Position numbers and translations under genes: made by a program. From positions 1 through 7,360 of the forward strand of contig JAJNBK010000150.1 of assembly GCA_021155845.1 (NCBI GenBank): a DNA stretch of 7,360 nt, in the 5' to 3' direction. A model generated the notes under the pieces. That model saw only the letters and a program-made list of their open reading frames with translations. It ran no database searches and was not told where the DNA came from. The DNA is from Nitrososphaeraceae archaeon (GTDB lineage: Archaea; Thermoproteota; Nitrososphaeria; Nitrososphaerales; Nitrososphaeraceae). Positions 1 to 4,445 of this stretch are shown piece after piece. How positions within the stretch are numbered: position 1 is the stretch's first letter; the number at the start of each line of letters is the position of its first letter.

Positions 1-204
1 AGTGATAAGGTCAACTATATGTTGTCCTCTTTATTCTTTCTTGCAAATAGATTGGCGAAGGCAAGCATAGGATTGGCAGAATTTGATAAAGCAATAACTA
101 ATATACAAAAAATTGGTGATATAAGTACGGAAGAAAAAGAAAATAAGCTGCTAGATGAAAAAGTCAAGAATCAAATCGATGAAATACTTGCAAAGTATTT
201 TTAA
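1..204 (+). CDS. C-terminal part of an unrecognised protein (5' end outside window)
   Basis: The frame is open from base 1, so this is the last 67 codons of a gene that starts to the left. An internal ATG at 19 could be taken as a start, but the six preceding codons are uninterrupted and no TATA box can be judged there. The visible part begins with a mildly hydrophobic helix (MLSSLFFLANRLAKASIGLAEF) and continues as a charged, Lys/Glu-rich helical tail ending in DEILAKYF. That suggests an all-helical C-terminus, possibly membrane-adjacent or coiled-coil. I do not recognise a family. A short T-run follows the stop codon (197-202 overlaps it), which could help end transcription. The coding assignment rests only on frame openness and composition. 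Confidence 0.5.
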   Translation, partial: SDKVNYMLSSLFFLANRLAKASIGLAEFDKAITNIQKIGDISTEEKENKLLDEKVKNQIDEILAKYF

Positions 205-702
205 TATTTCAGTTCAGAATAATAAACAACTTGATGCAAAAAGTGAATGCATAAGTAAGTGAAGCTTTTGATTAGCAGATATTAGATGAATAGTAAAGCG
301 AAATAGTTGTTGATTTCTACCCCATATATTCTTGTACATACTCGATATATATGTGGTGTTGCTATTGTCTTCATTAAGTTGAGAAAGTAATAGGTTTCTT
401 GGCTATGTCAGCCCTCAAATTTCATTTCCTTTCTTATATCATATGAAAGATGACTGAGCAAAGGATAATTATTGGTCAACTATACTAATGGGTTATAAAT
501 TTAACATTGAGATAGTCAAATACTTAGATATTATCTGAAAGACAAATTACTATTATGATAAATGACTAGTAGTATTAGCTGGGCGTCTTGCATTAAGAAA
601 GATTTTAACAATTTTCTAGCAATCATTGAAATAATAATAAGGATTCCATATTATTTTTAGAGGTAGTAGTGATAAAATTATTCCATAAAAACTTACGTTA
701 CT
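205..702. other. Non-coding gap of about 500 bases
   Basis: Stop codons are dense in all six frames. The longest piece I found is a roughly 31-codon minus-strand frame near 540-635 starting MIARKLLKSF, without a convincing promoter or family. An alternating AT run (345-352) and a CATATG site (441-446) are present but are unremarkable in DNA this AT-rich. The gap lies between two genes that converge on it, so promoters are not expected here. No tRNA, hairpin terminator or mobile-element end was seen. Confidence 0.6.
687..691 (-). terminator. Possible T-tract terminator of the adenosyltransferase gene
   Basis: On the minus strand a run of five T lies about 12 bases after the stop codon of the adenosyltransferase gene. 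Archaeal RNA polymerase can terminate at simple T-runs without a hairpin. In AT-rich DNA a T5 run is common, so this is only suggestive. Confidence 0.25.
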
Positions 703-1269
703 TTACAATGAAGACTTCCAAGCCACATCCTCGATTCCAAGACGTTTGTTTAGTAACCTAGCTGCTATAAACATAAAGTCTGATAGTCTATTCAGGTAGA
801 TTAGAATGGCAGGATTTATAGTCTGATCTTTTGATAGCATGGCAACAGCAGTCTCTGTTCTTCTAGCAATACTTCTAGTTATATGAACAGATGAAGCTTC
901 TATACTCCCACCAGGTAATATGAAAAATGTAATTGGTTTAAGTTCTTTTTCAAATCTATCTATGATAGATTCTAAATGTAATGCCATTTTTTCCTGGACA
1001 CGTGGTGTTTCGTATTTATTTTCTAAAGAATAGTTAGGATCTGCTAAATCCGAGCCAACAATAAACAATTCATTTTGAATCAGTGTAAGAATATCTACTA
1101 GATCTGAAAAGAGATTTCTATTCTTTAAGAGTGCGATAACTAATCCAATATTTGAATTTAATTCGTCTACACAGCCATAAGCAACTATTCTTGGATCATT
1201 TTTTGATACACGCTTGCCCCCAATAAGACCGGTTTCACCTTTATCCCCTGTTCTGGTATATATTTTCAT
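703..1269 (-). CDS. PduO-type cob(I)alamin adenosyltransferase (ATP:corrinoid adenosyltransferase)
   Basis: The 188-residue protein matches the PduO/MMAB family, which transfers the adenosyl group of ATP to cob(I)alamin, giving coenzyme B12; it works as a cytosolic trimer. Visible hallmarks are the N-terminal ATP-binding TRTGDKGETGL (residues 5-15), the GCVDELNSNIG segment (32-42), FILPGGSIEASSVHITRSIARRTE (about 116-139) with the conserved arginines of the active site, and the C-terminal YLNRLSDFMFIAARLLNK (158-175). Length is normal for the family. The frame extends upstream to an ATG at 1293, but homologues begin directly with MKIYTRTGDKG, and a TTTAAA-type TATA element at 1292-1300 lies about 25 bases before 1269, predicting a leaderless transcript starting there. 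I therefore choose 1269. In ammonia-oxidising archaea, which make cobalamin, it would complete the cofactor for enzymes such as methylmalonyl-CoA mutase (inference). No cobalamin genes flank it in this window. Confidence 0.95.
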   Translation of the reverse strand: MKIYTRTGDKGETGLIGGKRVSKNDPRIVAYGCVDELNSNIGLVIALLKNRNLFSDLVDILTLIQNELFIVGSDLADPNYSLENKYETPRVQEKMALHLESIIDRFEKELKPITFFILPGGSIEASSVHITRSIARRTETAVAMLSKDQTINPAILIYLNRLSDFMFIAARLLNKRLGIEDVAWKSSL

Positions 1270-1291
1270 ATTCCATACTGAATAGCAGATC

Positions 1292-1300
1292 ATTTAAAAA
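1292..1300 (-). promoter_or_regulatory. TATA box of the adenosyltransferase gene
   Basis: Minus-strand TTTTTAAATG is centred about 27 bases before the ATG at 1269. That is the usual archaeal TATA-to-start distance for a leaderless mRNA, and it decides between the two possible start codons of the gene. Confidence 0.5.
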
Positions 1301-1468
1301 TAGCTATTTTGTTATATTAGTACTGTATCAACATAGAATAATATTATTAGCGAAAGAATTGAATTATATTAGATTTGCATATGATGAAAAAGGTCGTTAA
1401 TACAAGCAGTATTAAAATGTATATTAAAATTCAATCACACCTAATATCCGACTTTATTATATATATAT

Positions 1469-1639
1469 TTAATAAGAGTGGACATCAGATTTGTGCTCTC
1501 TCAAGTATTTTTTTTTCTTGAATCGTTCGTTGCATTTTTCGCATTTGAAAGGCCTTTCAAACTCCAAAAGAAAACGCTTTTTTCTCTCTTCCGGACTTTC
1601 AACAATAGGATCTGATTCTGTGTGCACCATGTTATTCAT
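1469..1639 (-). CDS. 56-residue C2H2 zinc-finger protein
   Basis: This short frame encodes an acidic N-terminal half (residues 1-28) and then one classical C2H2 finger: FKCEKCNERFKKKKYLREH followed by KSDVH. Cys33 and Cys36 are separated by two residues, 12 residues precede His49, and four more precede His54, matching the C-x2-C-x12-H-x3-5-H pattern, with Phe40 and Leu46 at the usual hydrophobic-core positions. Single-finger mini proteins of this kind are known from archaea; they may bind DNA or a protein partner, but the target cannot be read from sequence. The start at 1639 is chosen as the first ATG; a second ATG at 1630 would remove three residues. AT-rich TATA-like DNA lies at 1652-1665, and two TTACCTTAA copies lie further upstream. 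A plus-strand frame across the same DNA (1491-1682) is the shadow of this gene. It is probably a monocistron. Confidence 0.8.
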   Translation of the reverse strand: MNNMVHTESDPIVESPEERKKRFLLEFERPFKCEKCNERFKKKKYLREHKSDVHSY

Positions 1640-1651
1640 AAGTAGTTATGA

Positions 1652-1665
1652 TAAAAAATATTTCT
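1652..1665 (-). promoter_or_regulatory. Probable TATA region of the zinc-finger gene
   Basis: Minus-strand AAATATTTTTTAT lies about 13-26 bases before the ATG at 1639. A second candidate, GGTAAATAAG, lies 28-38 bases before it. Either would give a nearly leaderless mRNA; the sequence alone does not decide between them. Confidence 0.35.
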
Positions 1666-1673
1666 ACGCTTAT

Positions 1674-1700
1674 TTACCTTAAGTATGATAATTACCTTAA
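1674..1700. repeat. Two direct copies of TTACCTTAA, 18 bases apart
   Basis: TTACCTTAA occurs at 1674-1682 and 1692-1700, so the copies are offset by 18 bases, just under two helical turns. They sit immediately upstream of the zinc-finger gene promoter. The position would suit a pair of regulator-binding sites or BRE-like elements, but two 9-base copies in AT-rich DNA may also be chance. Confidence 0.4.
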
Positions 1701-1774
1701 ACTTATTCTAACTAGTATACTTATCAGATAATAACTAAATTTTCAGTATATAATTCGTTTGTTTCATAAGACAA

Positions 1775-1783
1775 GAATATATA
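1775..1783 (+). promoter_or_regulatory. TATA box of the tRNA-Phe gene
   Basis: GAATATATA is centred about 32 bases before the first tRNA base, placing the transcription start a few bases upstream of the mature 5' end. That fits a short 5' leader for RNase P removal. Confidence 0.55.
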
Positions 1784-1810
1784 GGAATTATTCAACTACG
1801 TTACACATGT

Positions 1811-1905
1811 GCCGTCGTAGCTCAGCCTGGGAGAGCACTCGACCTGATCTATCGGGAGTGAAGCTGAAGACCGAGCTGTCGTGAGCTCAAATCTCACCGA
1901 CGGCA
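1811..1905 (+). tRNA. tRNA-Phe (anticodon GAA), with intron
   Basis: The acceptor stem GCCGTCG (1811-1817) pairs perfectly with CGACGGC (1898-1904), with discriminator A at 1905 and no encoded CCA. The D-arm is GCTC/GAGC (1820-1823/1833-1836) with loop AGCCTGGGA. The T-arm is GTGAG/CTCAC (1881-1885/1893-1897). The anticodon loop is CTGAAGA (1864-1870), giving anticodon GAA. Its 3' stem CCGAG (1871-1875) has a full partner only if CTCG (1838-1841) is joined to G1863, so a 21-base intron (1842-1862) must be removed. The mature molecule is 74 bases. The T-loop reads CTCAAAT, so base 54 is C instead of the near-universal T. Otherwise all conserved positions (T8, A14, G18, G19, T33, G37, C56, A58) look normal. 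A single plus-strand TATA box precedes it. Confidence 0.95.
1842..1862 (+). other. tRNA intron at non-canonical position 30/31, with bulge-helix-bulge
   Basis: The 21-base intron lies inside the anticodon stem between tRNA positions 30 and 31 instead of the usual 37/38. A textbook splice motif is visible. CACT (1836-1839) pairs with AGTG (1857-1860) as the 4-bp central helix. Three-base bulges CGA (1840-1842) and AAG (1861-1863) follow each strand, and cutting after the second bulge base gives exactly the exon ends needed for a perfect anticodon stem. An inner hairpin CCTGA/TCGGG (1843-1847/1852-1856, one G-T pair) with loop TCTA closes the intron. Cleavage would be by the archaeal splicing endonuclease, in archaea with broad intron-position tolerance (family knowledge). 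No other splice register restores the stem. Confidence 0.92.
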
Positions 1906-1949
1906 TATATTATATAACACAAAAATTTTATAACCTATCGAAACATTAG

Positions 1950-1957
1950 AAAATATA
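1950..1957 (+). promoter_or_regulatory. TATA box of the zinc-binding / membrane protein pair
   Basis: AAAATATA lies 26-33 bases before the ATG at 1983, the expected position for a leaderless archaeal transcript. No similar element lies just before the second gene, which supports co-transcription. Confidence 0.45.
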
Positions 1958-1982
1958 ACCTAAAATAGTAAAAATATCTATT

Positions 1983-2159
1983 ATGACAATTATTATCAAT
2001 ATAATTATACAGACCTTACGGCGGAAATTCTGCAATCACTCTGACTCATTTTCCTTCAGAAAATATAATGACTTTAATTTTGAGGAATTTAATACATGCT
2101 CTAGATGTGGAAAGACTTTAAGACAACTAAAAGGCTTTGATGAGGATATTAGAGGTTAA
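1983..2159 (+). CDS. 58-residue putative zinc-binding protein
   Basis: This short frame starts with a hydrophobic stretch (MTIIINIIIQTL), then RRKFCNHSDSFSF, and ends with FNTCSRCGKTLRQLKGFDEDIRG. Cys17 and His19 (C-x-H) together with Cys39 and Cys42 (C-x2-C-G-K) form a plausible four-ligand zinc site spaced by 19 residues, like small archaeal zinc-ribbon proteins. No enzyme motif is present. The ATG at 1983 follows an AT-rich TATA element at a leaderless distance. The stop is only 12 bases before the start of a two-helix membrane protein, so the two are probably one transcript and may act together, perhaps at the membrane given the greasy N-terminus (inference). The specific function is unknown. 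Confidence 0.65.
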   Translation: MTIIINIIIQTLRRKFCNHSDSFSFRKYNDFNFEEFNTCSRCGKTLRQLKGFDEDIRG

Positions 2160-2171
2160 AAATAATATAAT

Positions 2172-2390
2172 ATGATTCGTATAAATCTTCAGATTCTAAT
2201 TATTATCTGGTGGATAGGAGCGGCAATTTCTAGCATTGCTCTGTTGATTGCTGTGTATGAACATTACCTTATAATTGGAATAGCCGGATGGATGACAGTT
2301 ATCACAACTACAACTCTTATTGTTTATGAGATAAAGGAGATAAAAAAAGAAGATAGAGAGAAATCATCAACAGAAAAAAAAATTAAATAA
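2172..2390 (+). CDS. Small two-helix membrane protein, unrecognised
   Basis: The 72-residue protein has two clear membrane segments: about residues 5-27 (NLQILIIIWWIGAAISSIAL) and about 32-53 (IIGIAGWMTVITTTTLIVY). A hydrophilic tail follows (about 54-72) of alternating Lys and Glu, probably a cytosolic helix. There is no cleavable signal peptide, no ligand motif and no recognisable domain. It starts 12 bases after the zinc-binding gene, without its own evident promoter, so it is probably the second gene of that transcript. Its last 8 bases overlap, tail to tail, the 3' end of the RAM-domain gene on the other strand. A hairpin-like partner or anchor for the upstream zinc protein is possible but not shown. 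Confidence 0.75.
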   Translation: MIRINLQILIIIWWIGAAISSIALLIAVYEHYLIIGIAGWMTVITTTTLIVYEIKEIKKEDREKSSTEKKIK

Positions 2391-2637
2391 TCTCCTTTCC
2401 ACCTTGTTCTTCTATGACTACTAACGTAACTGTAGAGGTTATTCCCGATATTTTTCTTATTTTATTTGTTATAGCATGATTCATCGTCTCTGTATTATCT
2501 GATTTCACTTTGACAAAGATATCATGAACACCATATGTTCCTCTCACCTCTTTTACATCATGTAATTTTGCAATTTCACTTATAATATTCTCTTCTGATC
2601 CTAAAGTGCAATTAACCAAAATATATGCAGTTGGCAT
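2383..2637 (-). CDS. Stand-alone Lrp/AsnC ligand-binding (RAM) domain protein
   Basis: The 84-residue protein begins MPTAYILVNCTLGSEENIISEIAKLHDVKEVRGTYGVHDIFVKV, the beta-alpha-beta-beta pattern of the Lrp C-terminal RAM domain. The conserved glycine-containing turn (TYGVHDIFVKV, about 34-44) lies at the effector-binding and dimer interface. The second half has the helix MNHAITNKIRKISGI and the last strand STVTLVVIEE. There is no helix-turn-helix, so it cannot bind DNA alone in the usual way. Such single-domain proteins form dimers or higher ring assemblies and sense amino acids or modulate full-length Lrp proteins (family knowledge); the ligand here is unknown. The start is the only good ATG, and a TAAAATA-like element at 2662-2668 gives a leaderless distance. 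It overlaps the convergent membrane-protein gene by 8 bases. Confidence 0.9.
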   Translation of the reverse strand: MPTAYILVNCTLGSEENIISEIAKLHDVKEVRGTYGVHDIFVKVKSDNTETMNHAITNKIRKISGITSTVTLVVIEEQGGKEII

Positions 2638-2661
2638 TGTATCAAAGGTTATAGTGGACAG

Positions 2662-2668
2662 TATTTTA
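2662..2668 (-). promoter_or_regulatory. Possible TATA box of the RAM-domain gene
   Basis: Minus-strand TAAAATA lies 25-31 bases before the ATG at 2637. The spacing fits an archaeal leaderless promoter; the sequence match is modest. Confidence 0.35.
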
Positions 2669-2750
2669 GTCTTTACTAATACAATTTGTTAATTTACTAT
2701 CTTAATCTAATATAATCAGACAACATTTCAACTTCTTAGTTTTGAATGTA

Positions 2751-2885
2751 TTAGATGATAATATCACCATAAATCTTGTAGTGTGTAGAGTCTGTAAAGC
2801 TGACCTGTCTTTTTATTAGCGTACTTTCAATCTTCTTCAATACCATATTTTCTTCCTTAAATTTCATTTTCATTTTCATTTTCAT
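2751..2885 (-). CDS. Possible 44-residue protein with a (Met-Lys)4 start
   Basis: A minus-strand frame from ATG 2885 reads MKMKMKMKFKEENMVLKK and ends YKIYGDIII before TAA. Its first 24 bases are four exact ATGAAA units, so several ATGs could serve as start; the Met at codon 14 (2846) is another choice, giving 31 residues. The middle (IESTLIKRQVSFTDSTHYKIY) has an ordinary protein-like mix of charged and beta-prone residues. No family is recognised. The stop is 113 bases before the RAM-domain gene on the same strand, too far to assume an operon. No strong TATA element is visible, so expression is uncertain. Confidence 0.35.
   Translation of the reverse strand: MKMKMKMKFKEENMVLKKIESTLIKRQVSFTDSTHYKIYGDIII
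2862..2885. repeat. Tandem hexamer (TTTCAT)4
   Basis: There are four exact copies of TTTCAT on the plus strand, equal to (ATGAAA)4 on the minus strand, where they form the start of the small frame at 2751-2885. Copy number could change by slippage, altering only the number of Met-Lys units because the unit is six bases. Confidence 0.9.
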
Positions 2886-3006
2886 TCCTAAATGAAGAAC
2901 AGAATAAACATCTTATTTGATTGTAATTTTATTCTGATCAGTTAAAGAGGTTTTGCAGATATGCTCATACAATAACAGAATATCAATAGGAGACTTTTAT
3001 CATGAT

Positions 3007-3030
3007 CATAATTGTACAATTATGTTTTTT
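3007..3030 (+). terminator. 18-base perfect palindrome followed by T6
   Basis: CATAATTGTACAATTATG (3007-3024) is its own reverse complement and is followed at once by six T (3025-3030). As RNA it would form a 7-bp AU-rich stem with a tiny loop before a U-run, resembling an intrinsic terminator on the plus strand. No plus-strand gene ends nearby, so an operator for a dimeric regulator is an equally good reading. Confidence 0.35.
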
Positions 3031-3037
3031 CGCCTTC

Positions 3038-3055
3038 ATCAATACCGCTATTGAT
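3038..3055. repeat. Inverted repeat ATCAATA-CCGC-TATTGAT
   Basis: Seven-base arms at 3038-3044 and 3049-3055 are separated by CCGC. The flanks (CGCCTTC to the left, ACCGAGGACG to the right) are themselves imperfectly complementary, extending a weak hairpin. It lies eight bases beyond the T-run of the 18-base palindrome. Confidence 0.5.
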
Positions 3056-3248
3056 ACCGAGGACGAAATGATTATTTATTTTTTGTAAAATGCGAACTGT
3101 ATTTTTGTTAGAGAAATGCATAATGTCTTCAATAGGTTTTTTATATCATCAACTGAGTTTTATGCCCATTAAGTATGATATTGCTATATCTTGGTTGTAT
3201 TTAAAATTGCCAATATTTATCTGAGTCATAATTCTAAGGTAGAATATA

Positions 3249-3944
3249 ATGCGGCTACCTCTTGAAGGTGATGATTATTTTATTAGAGAAGTAAATGCTG
3301 CTTTTGAAAGCATTAGAGAGGCTTATCTAAAAGCGTTAAAACCACGGATCACAATGAAAAAAGCGAATGTAATGTTAGGAGATGGCAGTATAGTTCAATC
3401 TGATACCTTTGAAAAGCAAAAAGTAATGATATTTTATCAACAATTGATTGAATCACTTAAGGGATGGGTTACGACAGGCGTCTCGAACTCATACAAGGTT
3501 GATAAACGGGTTATTGAAATTCAAAAAGAATTATCTCATCTCGCAGACAATGCAACAAATACTTTCCAGTCTATGGCCAACAGAGGTAACGAAATAGTTC
3601 AGAAGGAGTTGGAAAAGATTGGGTATGTAGAAATGGGATTTGAGGAATTACTGTCAAAATTATTTGAAGATCAGAACCTTCTTGCAGATCTAGGGATAAA
3701 AGCGTCGATGGTAGAGCAGGAATTTCCTCAATTCGAAGATATGCATAAAAGAAAGATGGAACTATTCACAGAATTGAACAATTTATTGACAGAGCTGTAT
3801 CAAACATCTTCAGTTTCAATTGATTATAATAAATTAATGCAAGGAGAAGAAGGAGCAGTTACATATTTTGAAATTGAATACACACAAAAAGTGTATTGTA
3901 TTGTAATAAATATACTTACTTACGGTAAACCAGAATGTATGTAA
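3249..3944 (+). CDS. Unrecognised 231-residue helical protein
   Basis: The protein starts MRLPLEGDDYFIREVNAAFESIREAY and is soluble and largely helical by composition, with no membrane segment, signal peptide, cysteine cluster or nucleotide-binding loop. Residues about 85-200 (KVDKRVIEIQKELSHLADNA, then EIVQKELEKIGYVEMGFEEL and KMELFTELNNLLTELYQ) look like consecutive amphipathic helices, possibly coiled-coil. The last 30 residues (YFEIEYTQKVYCIVINILTYGKPECM) change character to beta-prone with two cysteines, which might be a small C-terminal strand region or a frame change in a decayed end. The start is fixed by an in-frame stop 9 bases upstream. A weak AAGGT lies 9 bases before the ATG. It stands alone, preceded by a long gap and followed by decayed DNA. 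No function can be assigned. Confidence 0.75.
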   Translation: MRLPLEGDDYFIREVNAAFESIREAYLKALKPRITMKKANVMLGDGSIVQSDTFEKQKVMIFYQQLIESLKGWVTTGVSNSYKVDKRVIEIQKELSHLADNATNTFQSMANRGNEIVQKELEKIGYVEMGFEELLSKLFEDQNLLADLGIKASMVEQEFPQFEDMHKRKMELFTELNNLLTELYQTSSVSIDYNKLMQGEEGAVTYFEIEYTQKVYCIVINILTYGKPECM

Positions 3945-4226
3945 TGACATTGCATTATCGGCAAGGAAAACAGGGATATAGGCCGGATTAGGTTATTATT
4001 ATTGACAATATAGTAGGTTTGGTTACCTGATAATAAGGATTAGCCATGTACGTGATTATTAAACGATAAGGATTAGTATCTACATGTTACCATCTAACTA
4101 TGTTTGACTGCAGAGAGAGAATTCCAGAGTATCAGAAATCTGACAGCCGGAAAGGACTAAAAGGATTTAATCGGGTCTGATATTGCTACTTTTTCACTGG
4201 TACGGTTGTCTTCGCTGCCACTCCCC
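3945..4226. other. Non-coding gap after the 231-residue protein gene
   Basis: There are stops in every frame and no protein-like fragment longer than about 15 codons. Two direct copies of ATAAGGATTAG occur at 4033-4043 and 4066-4076, 33 bases apart. I looked for the missing part of the dehydrogenase whose 5' fragment lies further right on the minus strand and found no trace of its catalytic or nucleotide-binding motifs. Confidence 0.55.
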
Positions 4227-4415
4227 TTATTCTTCTTCGTCTGCCGTGCTCGATTCATCCTCATGTGCTTCTTCTATTCCTTCACGTGGTTGGTTCTATT
4301 TCTTCTTGTTGAGAAGCTGGTATTGCTATTGCATAATCAGAATATCTAATTGGTAATATAGTCAAAATTAAAATTCCAATAAAATTTAATCTAACGTTTA
4401 AGAGCAAGTAAACAT
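4227..4415 (-). pseudogene. Frameshifted small secreted acidic protein
   Basis: On the minus strand one frame reads LNFIGILILTILPIRYSDYA, then IAIPASQQEEIEPTT, and stops at 4282-4284. The next frame takes over at the same place with PREGIEEAHEDESSTADEEE and stops at 4227-4229. Together they make a coherent short protein: a hydrophobic signal-like segment followed by a very acidic tail. That argues for a one-base shift near 4284-4290. The only ATG, at 4415, is also out of frame with the hydrophobic segment, so a second shift or a TTG start (4407) is needed. A TTTTTTAAGG element about 20 bases upstream of that ATG would serve as promoter. It could be a true pseudogene, a sequencing error, or chance. 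The family is unknown. Confidence 0.35.
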
Positions 4416-4445
4416 AATAATGATGATTCCTTAAAAAAGACATCA

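Larger units (their letters stand above)
2886..3248. other. Non-coding gap with palindromes and an interrupted minus-strand frame
   Basis: Apart from the palindrome cluster at 2999-3055, this gap holds a minus-strand frame from ATG 3229 that reads MTQINIGNFKYNQDIAIS and so on for 26 codons. It then meets two stop codons in a row (3146-3151), and continues in the same frame to a TAA at 3020, including a possible internal start at 3121 (MHFSNKNTVRILQK). Whether this is a broken gene, two tiny genes or chance cannot be decided from sequence. The promoter of the 231-residue protein gene must also lie at the right end; an AATATTTAT element (3211-3219) is a candidate. Confidence 0.4.

Noticed and set aside
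1269..1293. Longer start (ATG 1293) for the adenosyltransferase
   Set aside because: The extra residues MICYSVWN precede the usual family start, and the TATA element lies over this ATG, so it would not be in the mRNA.
1491..1682. Plus-strand frame of 63 codons
   Set aside because: It is the antisense shadow of the C2H2 zinc-finger gene, whose frame has a clear motif; this one is rich in Phe/Ser/Leu with no family features.
1838..1875. Reading the anticodon as TGA or GAT by assuming a shorter or absent intron
   Set aside because: Position 33 would not be T or the stem would not pair, and serine tRNA would need a long variable arm; only removal of 1842-1862 gives a perfect stem.
4033..4076. 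Two copies of ATAAGGATTAG as a repeat array or att site
   Set aside because: There are only two short copies in AT-rich DNA, with no flanking integrase, tRNA or further units.
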